From Symsagittifera roscoffensis (lineage: Eukaryota; Xenacoelomorpha; Acoela; Convolutidae), in assembly GCF_963678635.1 (NCBI RefSeq), contig NC_087069.1, positions 1,176,948 to 1,240,947 on the forward strand: DNA of 64,000 nt, read 5' to 3'. Made by a program: the position numbers and the translations under genes. The notes under the pieces were generated by a model. That model was not told the origin of the DNA, did no database searches, and was given only the letters and a program-made list of their open reading frames with translations. Below are positions 33,325-42,289 of this stretch, piece by piece; the stretch's first letter is position 1, and each line of letters begins with the position of its first letter.

Positions 33325-34310
33325 TTTCGTTATAATCAGCTTTGTTTCCAATTAAACTAAGTTCTTTTTCATAAAATTTTCCGCTGATTTCTTCCTTTTC
33401 CGCATCAATGAGACTGTATGTTGGAGGGTTTACAGTAGGAATGGCAACTATTTCAAAAACTTCGTCTGTAAAAATCTGCTTGTAACCTTTTCTAAAAGGC
33501 AAGTCAGTCTTCGCTATTCGAACATAGTCACCAACATAAAATTTTGGTTTCTGTACCAACTTCGATGAACTGTTTGCAATTAATGAAACTAAAGCAGGTA
33601 CATGTTTTCTTGTGACCTTGTTTGGAGCCAATTTTGTTACTCTATTAACGCGTGAGTTAATCGTTTGAACAAAACTTTGAAATTTTTCAATATAACTGTA
33701 AGTCCATTCAAACTCCAAGTATTTGTACATAATACTTTTCAGCGATCGAATGTTTCTTTCGGCAAACGCTGATTTTTTTTTCACTGTGAGTATTGTATTT
33801 GATGATTTCTCGTTTAGTACATAACTTTTCGAACTCTCCTTTAAACTCGGTGCCTTTGTCAACCCAAACTTTTTTTGGTTGTTTTGTTTTGATCATTTTT
33901 TTGAAAGCTTCGGCTGTTTCCTTAGCATATTTGGTCTTCAGGGGTTCCACTCGTAAGTAGCGAGAGAGGCAATCGACAGCAACTAACAAATATCGTACCC
34001 CTCGGTTATATTTAGCCAATTTATCAACATAAGCCAAGTCAAGAGACCAAATTTCGTTGATATCGTTAACAATCACTTTTAGCCGAGGATATGTTTTACG
34101 AAACAATCCATACTTTGTATGTGATGATTGAGATCTCAGAAATTTTTCAACTTTTTTTGGTGAGAGTTGACTAGCATTTGTTAAATTTTTAACGCTACCA
34201 AATGCAGCTGGACCTTTCGTGTAGAGTAATTTGAGTTTCTTTTCTTCACTGATAGTAGGATTTCCATTCTTTTGTTGACGTCGTCGCAAACGATTCTTTA
34301 CTGCTTTCAT
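33314..34310 (-). CDS. INT: Polinton integrase (retrovirus-like), one frameshift
   Basis: From about ATG 34310 (MKAVKNRLRRRQQ; other in-frame ATGs lie at 34322 and 34331). Features: a helix-turn-helix-like N-terminus (AAFGSVKNLTNASQLS); catalytic core with Asp in IWSLDLAYVDK, Asp in VWVDKGTEFKG and Glu in SAFAERNIRS; and a C-terminal SH3/chromo-like part (FYVGDYVRIAKTD, EVFEIVAI). The frame changes by one base in a run of nine T (33773-33781 on plus) between the second Asp and the Glu, so the protein is cut unless the run length is an assembly error. Its 5' end overlaps the upstream gene. Confidence 0.85.
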
Positions 34311-35195
34311 AGTTTTTATCATCGTCGTCATCGTCCTCGTTCGTGGTGGGGAAAAATTCTTTTTTCTGGGTTTTTCTTTTGTCAGATTGCTTGGTTCTGG
34401 GTTTGAGAGTTGTCGATCGAGTCTTCGAAGAGAGGGGTTTTGATCTCTTCGAGTCCTCAGTTGTCGGGTTGTCGTCGGAGACAAAGGAGGAAGAAGTTGA
34501 GAAGGGCTTAGCTGCTTCGCTCTTAAGCGAGCGGAGAATCTGTTTGGCATAAGTGTTGGACACTAAGCTAGGATCAAGATTCAGTTCTTTCAAAATTTGT
34601 GGATAAAAAACACCCTCAAGTTTTTTTGTGTTTTGCTGTGTATCGTACAAAAAAGATTCAATTTTAACGAGTGTTGGTTTTCCTTGAATTAAAACATATC
34701 CGTCAACGTCTAATGTCAAGGATTCAACTTTGAACAACTGCTTCAACACGATGTTTACCCTTTCCAATTTATTAGCTTCCAATAGCTCTTGAATGGATTC
34801 CATAACCTTTCGAAACACTTCAGCGGTTTTCCATTACTTTTTTCATCGTTTTTTTTCTGTTCTCTTTGAGCTTGTCTGCTGCAGTGAATTGTATGATTCA
34901 AAATTTTTTTCTGCTTCATCATCACCATCATCACTGAAATTAGTAAGTGCAGATACATTTCTTTTTCGGTGCAGATTTGGTACTACATTATTAGGGTTAA
35001 AGGAATAGGAGATGTTGGGTTTAATGGTGGTGGAGAGTCACGGCTGATATTTCGTTCTCGAAATCGTTGTATGTAATTGAGTTGAGATGATTTGTCGTTA
35101 ATTAATGGATTATGAAGGATTTGAGATTGTGGTGCAGTTTTTTCATCTGGAGCATATGTTTTTCGAGGAATGAGGATGAATTCTTCAGCATACAT
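34246..35195 (-). CDS. Polinton conserved LIP-type protein, frames broken
   Basis: The N-terminus from ATG 35195 (MYAEEFILIPRKTYAP, then ILHNPLINDKSSQLNYIQRF) and the C-terminal part (34246-34818, LDVDGYVLIQGKPTLVKIES, FLYDTQQNTKKLEGVF, LVSNTYAKQIL) match the two conserved blocks of an uncharacterised protein common in Polintons, usually next to integrase. Between them is an acidic and basic linker readable only by changing frame about three times: near 35000, at a T8 run (34849-34856) and at TTTT 34827-34830. The C-terminus is Lys/Ser-rich with an Asp run. Function unknown. Confidence 0.6.
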
Positions 35196-35205
35196 GCCTG
35201 AGATT

Positions 35206-35496
35206 CTAGTTTTTCAGGTAAATGTAACACGATTCTCCGATTGATTTAACCAGTGAAATATTGTTTGCCAAAACTTTTCGTTTTTCTCGGATACTAAACT
35301 TGAGGTCAACAATTTTTTCAAATGGTATTTTCTTACTCTCGATGAAACTCTTGTTAGCTGGAACATTTCCCAGAAAAACATTTACAAAACAATCGCAAAG
35401 AAATCTAATAAAATTTGAATCAGCTAAGGTCAAAATTGATCTACAATGGCGACTATTGAGCATTTGCTTCAATATAGATAATTCTTTCTCTTTCAT
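35206..35496 (-). CDS. Polinton small conserved helical protein
   Basis: 96 residues from ATG 35496. ILKQMLNSRHCRSIL, FIRFLCDCFVNVFLGNVPAN and KFSIREKRKVLANN match a small protein seen widely in Polintons and adintovirus-like elements, with the pattern (I/L)-C-(E/D)-C-x-x-N-V-x-x-G-N-V-P then K-R-x-L. Role unknown. It overlaps the ATPase gene by 44 bp. Intact. Confidence 0.6.
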   Translation of the reverse strand: MKEKELSILKQMLNSRHCRSILTLADSNFIRFLCDCFVNVFLGNVPANKSFIESKKIPFEKIVDLKFSIREKRKVLANNISLVKSIGESCYIYLKN

Positions 35497-36145
35497 TTTC
35501 AAGAGATGTGATAACTGCTTTTGAGGATGGTAAATAGAAAATGGTTGGTGATGGTGGAACTATGTTTGACGAATAACGAAGACATTCTGAAGTTTTGGGA
35601 TCCAAGTCTATCAACAGATGACCGAAATCTTCTTTCGTTGCCAACTGATACGCATGACGGAGGAATTTTGCATTATTCAACTGTCTGCCTAAATAATCAA
35701 TTTGTTGAATGTCTCGAGGTGATTTGAACAAAATTAAATGAGTTGTATTCAAATCTATTGTACGTGATTGCTTACTTTGCTGAAATAAATTGTGCTTGAC
35801 ATAAATAACATGAACATTTTTATGTCGGCCTGCTGTAGCTAATTTAACAAAATCTTTTTCATTAAAACTTTCTTCACAGGTATCATCAAAGACAATCATA
35901 CAATCCCGTAAGTTATTAACAATTTCAAAGCTGGATAATTTTATAAATTCAATATCAAATTAGTTGTGAGAAACAAAGGAACGGTATTTGGGTTGATCGT
36001 GAAGATAAAAATAAAATATCTTGTTATATGATGGATAGAATGTACCTTTGAGAAACATTTGAAAAATTGAATCAGTTTTGCCAGATCCCGAGGGACCTGA
36101 AACGGACATAAACAGACGATCTTTTGTTGAAATGATCTTATTCAT
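35453..36145 (-). CDS. ATP: Polinton packaging ATPase, with in-frame TAA
   Basis: From ATG 36145 (MNKIISTKDRLF), three bases after the stop of the membrane-protein gene. Walker A is SGPSGSGKTDS (residues about 16-26) and Walker B is MIVFDDTCEE. A later polar motif HNLFQQSKQSRTID and a NTTHLILFKSPRD strand are typical of FtsK/HerA-like genome-packaging ATPases of Polintons and PRD1/adeno-type viruses. A TAA at 35960-35962 lies in the same frame between Walker A and Walker B, so this copy would give only a short product. Confidence 0.88.
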
Positions 36146-36147
36146 TA

Positions 36148-36438
36148 TTATAACTTGGGATTGGGTAACATGTAACCAACTGTACTGGATAGTATTGAAA
36201 GCCAAATGGCAGTCTCATCACAACTAAGGTTGTAAAAAGACAATTTTGAAATAGATAAAGAGAGCAAAATGAAAATGAAACAGACTTGCGTGAAAAAGAC
36301 AACTTCTGCAGACGGAAGAGAAACAGAATTACAAAACTTCCAAGATCTGTTTTCGTGAGATAAAGACTTTTCGGCAACACCAATGTCAACAAAGTCGCAA
36401 TCATTGTTCTCGACAGTGGTGGTTTCTTCAATTTCCAT
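36148..36438 (-). CDS. Polinton small membrane protein
   Basis: 96 residues from ATG 36438. An acidic N-terminus (MEIEETTTVENNDCDFVDIG) is followed by FFTQVCFIFILLSLSISKLS as one transmembrane segment, and then AIWLSILSSTVGYMLPNPKL at the C-terminus. The hydrophobic segment followed by (L/I)W-x-x-L-L-S-S-x-x-G-Y-x-L-P-x-P is a recurring small Polinton protein. Role unknown, probably a virion membrane or assembly protein. Overlaps the previous gene by 11 bp. Confidence 0.6.
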   Translation of the reverse strand: MEIEETTTVENNDCDFVDIGVAEKSLSHENRSWKFCNSVSLPSAEVVFFTQVCFIFILLSLSISKLSFYNLSCDETAIWLSILSSTVGYMLPNPKL

Positions 36439-36724
36439 GTTTACTGGAAGACTTTTTTTGCTTATTTGTATCAAGGTTGATAGTTACAACTGCATACCAA
36501 TCGCCTTTTTTTCTCTCTGATCTATTGCCGTTTGGTTTGTAATTTATTATATATCTTGCTATGTTTTTGTCTGTCAGAAGTATCCGATCAATTTTTTCTA
36601 CGTTTCCGGTACTGATTTCGTCTAATAACTCTTTTGGTAAATTCTCACCTGTTAAACTCACATTTTGTGTGTTTTCTTTTGGCAAAAATATTTTTTTGAA
36701 ATTTTGAATTTTCAAACACGACAT
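36428..36724 (-). CDS. Polinton accessory protein, 98 aa, paralogue 1
   Basis: From ATG 36724. It is similar in length and pattern to the product of 36823-37122: MSxL start, then LPKELLDEISTGNVEKI here versus LPAELKELVKTDNVEEI there, followed by a strand ending in a polar N-rich turn. This one has a longer basic C-terminus (RSERKKGD, KQKKSSSKHGN). Family not recognised. Confidence 0.5.
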   Translation of the reverse strand: MSCLKIQNFKKIFLPKENTQNVSLTGENLPKELLDEISTGNVEKIDRILLTDKNIARYIINYKPNGNRSERKKGDWYAVVTINLDTNKQKKSSSKHGN

Positions 36725-36822
36725 GTTAGCAACTAGTAATCACACAAGATCAAAAGAAAATGAAAACAATCAATAATTATATTTATTATGATTCACAAAA
36801 CTTGGCATACATATGTGATTCG

Positions 36823-37122
36823 TCATTTCGGTTCAACAGGCAAATCAACTCCTCGTTCAATGAAGAAAAACTCATATTTTGTGAATTTGAAATGGTTACA
36901 ATTAGATTTGAACTTTACAACAAAATGAGCAGCAACTCTGATAGTGGCTTGAACTAAATGTATTTCCTCAACGTTATCAGTTTTGACTAATTCTTTCAGT
37001 TCAGCTGGAAGCTGATGGTCATGCAAATGGATTTGTCTTCTCTCTCCCAGCTGAGGTTGCAGCCCTTCCAGGTTGAGATTGAACAACGGAATTGACTGGC
37101 GAAATTCCTGGAGTCTGGACAT
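36823..37122 (-). CDS. Polinton accessory protein, 99 aa, paralogue 2
   Basis: From ATG 37122 (MSRLQEFRQSIPLFNLN). The middle (LPAELKELVKTDNVEEIHLV) parallels the 98-aa neighbour. The first 104 bp overlap the 3' end of the 114-aa gene in another frame. Function unknown. Confidence 0.45.
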   Translation of the reverse strand: MSRLQEFRQSIPLFNLNLEGLQPQLGERRQIHLHDHQLPAELKELVKTDNVEEIHLVQATIRVAAHFVVKFKSNCNHFKFTKYEFFFIERGVDLPVEPK

Positions 37123-37363
37123 TGTACAGGTGAAAGTAGTCAAGAACTGTAAAAAATTTCCGTAAATTGTTGATTTCGATATCGTTCAGTGTAATTTGTT
37201 CGAGTTTTTGCAGGAGAGGTTTTCCTCGATAATCTAATATGCCTGTCCGCGTAAGAGTAACTTTAATTCTTGGTGTTAAATTGTTTTCAGGACTCTGATT
37301 AGTCATTGAAGCGTAAACCACCAAATTTGGAGATAAGGTTGTTTGCATCATTGGACAGTTCAT
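37019..37363 (-). CDS. Polinton accessory frame, 114 aa
   Basis: From ATG 37363 (MNCPMMQTTLSPNLVVYASM). It contains PRIKVTLTRTGILDYRGKP and INNLRKFFTVLDYFHLYNV. It overlaps the upstream gene by 65 bp and the downstream one by 104 bp in different frames. The last 40 residues look like overlap-encoded sequence. No family recognised; the first 75 residues have reasonable protein character. Confidence 0.35.
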   Translation of the reverse strand: MNCPMMQTTLSPNLVVYASMTNQSPENNLTPRIKVTLTRTGILDYRGKPLLQKLEQITLNDIEINNLRKFFTVLDYFHLYNVQTPGISPVNSVVQSQPGRAATSAGREKTNPFA

Positions 37364-37886
37364 TTTGTAACCAATCGAAAAAAACTTTGGATTTTCTACG
37401 GGTACAATGCTTTAATAATTGATGTGAGGGAAGTAAATGAGAATGTCGTTTGCAAATATGTTTTTCTTGAACCAATAACTGTTCAATCTTTGGGCAGCCA
37501 AACTCTTCCAAATTTGTCACGGGTAATTTCAAGTATTCAGCTAATAAAACAGATTTTTGGGTACCTTTAGCAAAAAAATGGGAATTTGGGTTCCTCAAAC
37601 GAATGCTGTCAAAAATTTGATCCAAGTATGAGTAAGGGTATTCACCTTCGTCCCAACGAAGCCCGTGTAGAAATTTAGATACCCAATTGTACGCTTTTTT
37701 CTCTTCTTTTGATAAATTGTTGAATTGAACTGGTGGCAGAAAATGAATTGTATCAATTGTATTAGCAGAGCAAGCGGAAAGTTCCTTAATGATCAAAGGT
37801 TTCTTGCCACATTTAAATCCTTCAATATCTAAAATAATGAGATGGTTGAAAAACAATTTTTTAGTTTTCTTTCTTTGGGTTAACAT
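37299..37886 (-). CDS. Polinton accessory protein, exonuclease-like
   Basis: 195 residues from ATG 37886 (MLTQRKKTKKLFF). LIILDIEGFKCGKKPLIIKE has a D-x-E on a beta strand. Later motifs are SHFFAKGTQKSVLLAEYL, LEEFGCPKIEQLL and a Cys/His cluster (CKRHSHLLPS...LLKHCTRRK). D-x-E followed by strand-K-G-x-x-K and a later Cys/His element recalls DEDD-type RNase H-fold exonucleases seen as uncharacterised proteins in several invertebrate mobile elements. This is pattern matching only. It starts 10 bases after the previous stop. Confidence 0.4.
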   Translation of the reverse strand: MLTQRKKTKKLFFNHLIILDIEGFKCGKKPLIIKELSACSANTIDTIHFLPPVQFNNLSKEEKKAYNWVSKFLHGLRWDEGEYPYSYLDQIFDSIRLRNPNSHFFAKGTQKSVLLAEYLKLPVTNLEEFGCPKIEQLLVQEKHICKRHSHLLPSHQLLKHCTRRKSKVFFDWLQNELSNDANNLISKFGGLRFND

Positions 37887-37895
37887 GACTTTCAC

Positions 37896-38303
37896 TCAAC
37901 ATTCCAACAAACGAAATAACTTTGGTTTGAATGCTTTAAGAAATAAGCAAAACGCAATACCTGTCACGTGACCCAGGTAACAGTTTTTTATTGGACAAGG
38001 CAAAACATATGTGTACCCAGGACCGGTATGATTTTTTTCTTGCAAATATCCCGCTGCGTCATGCAATATAGCATGTATTCTAAGAAATTTGAAATGTTTC
38101 AAGTGTTTGTCGAGCGACGAATTGTCTATTCCAATTAAACCACCATATGGTCTGTTTTTCAAAACAAAATCCAAATTAATATCAGCATCTAAATACAAAC
38201 AAGTGGCTAAAAAATACTGAAATCTGACTGATTTGTCTGGATATTGTGATTTTAAGTCTATAAAAATTTCATGAATGAGTTTTAAATCGAAAGTTGAAAT
38301 CAT
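37896..38303 (-). CDS. Polinton accessory protein, 135 aa
   Basis: From ATG 38303 (MISTFDLKLIHEIF). The C-terminal half has a distinctive run: FLRIHAILHDAAGYLQEK, GPGYTYVLPCPIKNCYLGHV and TGIAFCLFLK. The His/Asp and Cys residues could bind metal. I do not know the family. It lies in the same frame as the next gene, separated by TGA 37896-37898, so the two could once have been one reading frame. Confidence 0.4.
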   Translation of the reverse strand: MISTFDLKLIHEIFIDLKSQYPDKSVRFQYFLATCLYLDADINLDFVLKNRPYGGLIGIDNSSLDKHLKHFKFLRIHAILHDAAGYLQEKNHTGPGYTYVLPCPIKNCYLGHVTGIAFCLFLKAFKPKLFRLLEC

Positions 38304-38350
38304 GTTTACTGAACTCAATATAATAAAAAGGGAATAATGAAAAGTATCAA

Positions 38351-39142
38351 TTAAAACTTAACTTTCTCTTCAACAATAAATTTCACAAATAGCACATCAG
38401 TATCTACATCAAGTTTTCCATATCCACTTGTCAAAATATCCATTATTTTGCAAAAAGCGGCAGAATGGGGTCCATTAATTAAACTTTCAAATCTTTTCAA
38501 AGTTTCTGTATTCATCTCATCTGTTTGAACATGTCTGCTTTCTGTATGTTTCTTTGAAACTGAAGTCGAAACTCTTACGGATTTGTTTGACGTCGACGAT
38601 GCAGCATGCGTAACTGTATTATCAATTCGTTTCTGTCCCCCAACGGCCGGAGATTTCTTGCAAACGTTTTGATTTGGTGAAGTTTGTTTGTTAGATGATG
38701 TTGCAGAAAGCAATAAATTGGGTAAACGTTTTTTGATTGCAGTGAAATCTAACAAATCGAGATTGGCTGCAACAGGTTGTGCTGAATAAGTGAGAGCTAG
38801 TTTAAGCTTGTCAAATAACTCACCGTTTCCTTTGACATCTTTAGCAGGAGAAACTAAGTATTTGAAGCAAGTGAAAATACAAGGAACACTGAAACATTTT
38901 TGGGAAGGAAAAAATTGGTTTAATTGTTCCTCTGAATCTACTTGAATCAATATATGGTAATGAATTTTTTTTTCATTCTCGACTGAAAAAGGGCAATATT
39001 CAGATTTGAAGTGGCTTCCAAAAGCATAATTTTTAAAAGTAGATAAATTAGGAATTTTTTCAGTGATAACAAATTTGAAATTTGGTTGAAATTTTTTTTT
39101 GAAATAATCAGGTAACACAACTTCGAACATAGCTTCTGCCAT
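38351..39142 (-). CDS. Polinton accessory protein, 263 aa, HUH-like motif
   Basis: From ATG 39142 (MAEAMFEVVLPDYFKKKF). Residues about 25-115 show FKFVITEKIP, KKIHYHILIQVDSEEQL and FTCFKYLVSPAKD. An H-hydrophobic-H on a strand followed by a Tyr-containing strand is the order found in HUH Rep nucleases, but a clear Y-x-x-K is lacking. The middle (about 140-210) is Ser/Thr/Lys-rich and probably unstructured; the end is helical (AFCKIMDILTSGYGK). Function not established. Confidence 0.4.
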   Translation of the reverse strand: MAEAMFEVVLPDYFKKKFQPNFKFVITEKIPNLSTFKNYAFGSHFKSEYCPFSVENEKKIHYHILIQVDSEEQLNQFFPSQKCFSVPCIFTCFKYLVSPAKDVKGNGELFDKLKLALTYSAQPVAANLDLLDFTAIKKRLPNLLLSATSSNKQTSPNQNVCKKSPAVGGQKRIDNTVTHAASSTSNKSVRVSTSVSKKHTESRHVQTDEMNTETLKRFESLINGPHSAAFCKIMDILTSGYGKLDVDTDVLFVKFIVEEKVKF

Positions 39143-39156
39143 TTTGTAAAGGAAAA

Positions 39157-39528
39157 TTAATTCGGGTCGTGCTTGAAATCCTTTGTGTTTGAGGAAAGTT
39201 GAGATTTCCTGGCTCGTTTACAGTTAGATTGTGGTTTGTCTTTGTTTTCAACAGTATCAGAAATTTCACTTGTTTGCGCTCGGATTGACTTTCCCGACTT
39301 TAGTAATTTTGAAAATTCTTCGCTGCTTAAGGAAAGTCTTTGTACACATTCAAATTCAGCGCCTTCAGTTGCTTTTTTGAAAACTTTCAGGAATACATAA
39401 GTTCCAGTTTGGTCATATGTTTTCAATGTAGCACGCACTAGTCTTTTACTGTTTTCCGAAATATCAAAATAGCAATCGCCAAAATCTTTATCTGCATCTG
39501 CTGTGGTGCTTGTTTTGGTTTTATTCAT
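39157..39528 (-). CDS. Polinton accessory protein, 123 aa, possible PC4-like ssDNA-binding
   Basis: From ATG 39528. Residues about 17-80 (YFDISENSKRLVRATLKTYD, TGTYVFLKVFKK, RLSLSSEEFSKLLKSG) follow the strand-strand-strand-helix pattern of PC4/Sub1 ssDNA-binding domains, in which an L-S-x-x-x-(W/F) turn starts the helix. The tail is Lys/Asp/Ser-rich. It is the first gene of the minus-strand block. The assignment is tentative. Confidence 0.35.
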   Translation of the reverse strand: MNKTKTSTTADADKDFGDCYFDISENSKRLVRATLKTYDQTGTYVFLKVFKKATEGAEFECVQRLSLSSEEFSKLLKSGKSIRAQTSEISDTVENKDKPQSNCKRARKSQLSSNTKDFKHDPN

Positions 39529-40014
39529 TGTAACGAGTAAATTTTCAAAGTAACTTGATTCAAAACTGAATAGAAAGAAATGAATGGTTCCGATTGATTG
39601 TATATGTCTGCAAAAGAAAGCGGCTTTGTATCTATTTTAATTTATATACACATGTACTTTATATCGCAAAGATATTGTATTGCAATTTAGTTCACATGGA
39701 TAAGTATTTTGTGCATGTACAACTGATAAGAATTTCAATGGGTGTTAAAGGTCACAATGTTTAAACGTTATTTTTGATACAAGCTATTTGTTTGAATGCA
39801 ATTTAGATAAACATAGAATACCACGCAAGGTAACATAAATATTTTACACGCCCTCCCTTATTAAACCGATTAAAAACTACATAGGAGGTCTTGAAATTTC
39901 TAATTTTAGAAGAACCAATCCCTATTTTAATCTCTTGAGGCGTTTTCACAATTCATTTCAGTTTCATTTCTCTCCGCGTTACGTTTGTCATTTTCTTCCA
40001 ACTTTTCTTCAAAA
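39529..40014. promoter_or_regulatory. Divergent intergenic region
   Basis: 486 bp of AT-rich sequence between the first minus-strand gene and the plus-strand gene at 40015, so both promoters should lie here. TATATACACA-type and TAAATATTTTA words are present, but no defined TATA box can be assigned. Confidence 0.4.
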
Positions 40015-40650
40015 ATGCCTTGTTATATTATTGCCGGATATTCCAATCACGAAAGAACCATTTTTTATGAAACCGTTCACGGTAATTTTGTAGCAATAAT
40101 TAACGAAGAAAAAAGTTTCAATTCTGATGAGTGGACTTGTACTCATCACGTTATGATTCCCAAAATTTTTTTACATTTATTCAGTAAACTTTCCTTAAAA
40201 AATTCAAAGAAAGACGAAGAACTGAATATAAAGTATTTGAGTTACCTTACAAATTCTGGTAAATATACGGATCCTGACGAGCCTCTTGCTCTTCAGGTTG
40301 ATATTTCAACTTTATCAAAACGAGTAAAAAAATTTTTGTATAAATACGATTGTGATGTTACTCCGATGTGTGAAAACCAATTAGAATACTTTGAAGAAAT
40401 TGAATTTTTTGATCGTTTATGGGGAATGGAACAAATTGAGTCACCATCAGTAGTTACCCCGAAAGCTGATCCTTCCCCTGTAGTTTCACCATGGCTTGAC
40501 GAACCGGGTTGCTCAACTCCAAAGCGTACCCCTGTGGCTACTGTGAGCAACCACATGGAAAACTTAACCCCTTCTCTCTGTCTAGCGCCAAAGAAAAAAA
40601 GGAAGTTAACAACACTAGAGAAAGCGCAGGAGTATTTGGACCTTATATAA
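40015..40650 (+). CDS. Polinton accessory protein with SV40-type NLS
   Basis: 211 residues from ATG 40015 (MPCYIIAGYSNHERTIFYE). An N-terminal region with strands and helices (about 1-120) is followed by a Pro/Ser/Thr linker with VVTPKADPSPVVSPW, and then LAPKKKRKLTTLEKAQEYL at the end. PKKKRK is a textbook monopartite nuclear localisation signal. It stands alone between the two gene blocks. A regulatory or replication role is a guess. An upstream in-frame ATG at 39985 would add ten residues. Confidence 0.55.
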   Translation: MPCYIIAGYSNHERTIFYETVHGNFVAIINEEKSFNSDEWTCTHHVMIPKIFLHLFSKLSLKNSKKDEELNIKYLSYLTNSGKYTDPDEPLALQVDISTLSKRVKKFLYKYDCDVTPMCENQLEYFEEIEFFDRLWGMEQIESPSVVTPKADPSPVVSPWLDEPGCSTPKRTPVATVSNHMENLTPSLCLAPKKKRKLTTLEKAQEYLDLI

Positions 40651-42289
40651 CTTTGAAACTGAGGTTGAGTTTTATTGATTTTTGTTTGTATTTATTGTGT
40701 ATAATAATTTAACTTTAAAATTGAGTTTGAGTTTGTATCTTGTATTTGTTCATTAATTATCACACGATTGGGTTCTGATTAAAAATTTATTTCAAAAGCC
40801 TTTAAAAATTGAAGTTACAAAAATCATTTATTTTTAAAAAAATTGACTATTTTTTTTCAATTAAAAACAAAAAAAAAATCCGTAAAATTTTCATTTTTTC
40901 CACAAATAGGATTTAACATATTAACATTGAAGTTCTTATTTACATTAGTGATCTTGAGAAAAAACTGAAAAGCATCCATATATATATGCTAATTTTTAGA
41001 AAACAAGATTAAAAAATCAATTTCGTTTTTTGAAAAAAGATAATTAACGTCAAAAAAAAACTGTAAAAAAATAATTTTGGGATGAAAACTTATGCTGTCA
41101 TATGTTTATTCAAATAGTTATCATACAAATTAAACATAATGAAAGATAGTATAAAAGATGTTTAAAACCAACTTTTTGATAAAAATAATTATTTTTTTTA
41201 AGGTTTTTTAGTTAAAAATTTGATTTTTTAATTACAAAAAGGAAAAAAAAACATTAATTTTATTCTTTTTCTACAAATTGGAGTTACCATTTGATCATTG
41301 ATACTGTTGGCTCTAAAAATGATCATATTGAAAAAAATACAAGTATTCATCATCATGCTAAATATTTGAGAAAAATAATAAAAATCAAACTTTTTAATTG
41401 ATGACTCATCGTTTTTTCATTTTTCCGAAAAAATGCGATTTTCAACCAGAAGACGCAATTTTTTATTATGAGCAAGTGGTGTTATTATGAAAGTGCATTG
41501 AGGGGCACGACTAATGAGATTGTGGGAGTAGATGTTTTTTCAATAGTCTTTGAGAAAAACGCTAATCCCCTTAATCCCCCCTAAAACAACGAACTCATTT
41601 CTCTTTTCAGAAAAGTATTTTTTCGGATTTTTTTTCAACTCGAAAGACAATTGAGACAAATTCATGGTGATATGGACCGTGCGACCGCTCCGTGATTGAC
41701 ATCATTGATAACAATGCGCCTGGAAAGTTGAAAAACTGTCATTTTTTAGATTTTGCTTTACTTTTTCATCATTTCAACTGTTTTTGATACTAATTTTGAC
41801 GTTTTTATAGGATATTCTGTCCCCATGACAACTGGGATATTTAGGATCTATCATGTGTTGTGACATGCTCAACTTTTATTTGCAATTTCGAAAATTTCAT
41901 CAATTTATAATTTGAATTGATAAAATATAAAATTAAAACTTTTCTCTCTTGGCTCTAAAATCATTTTGGATTAAAATTTAGCCCAAACTTGGTTGGCTTA
42001 GATTAATTTCTATCGTTTGTAATAATTATTAACGTTTCAAACAACAATTTATCTGTTTCGTCCAATCGAATTTGAGTTTGCCAGTTATGGCGGGAAATTC
42101 AAATCTAATTCAAATTTTGGCGGGAACTTTAATTCAAATTCAAAATTACGCGCGCAAAACACAAACCGTTTTCTCTGCAATTGGTAGACGAACAGTTATA
42201 CTTCTCATTTACTGTTGTTTCTGAGTGTAATTTGAGATCACTTGATTCTTTTTCTTTCTTAAAATCAATAGCTTAACTTATTTCAAAAA
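40651..42289. other. AT-rich spacer upstream of polymerase, no gene seen
   Basis: About 1.6 kb of strongly AT-rich sequence with many A and T runs. No gene is supported. It may hold the polymerase promoter. Confidence 0.5.

Noticed and set aside
34331-34550. N-terminal extension of the integrase frame (MPNRFSARLRAK...)
   Set aside because: It overlaps the LIP-type gene in another frame, and its Arg/Pro/Ser content is that of a shadow frame. The integrase probably starts near 34310.
36138-36431. 97-codon Phe/Leu/Ser-rich frame
   Set aside because: It is the shadow of the small membrane protein gene at 36148-36438.
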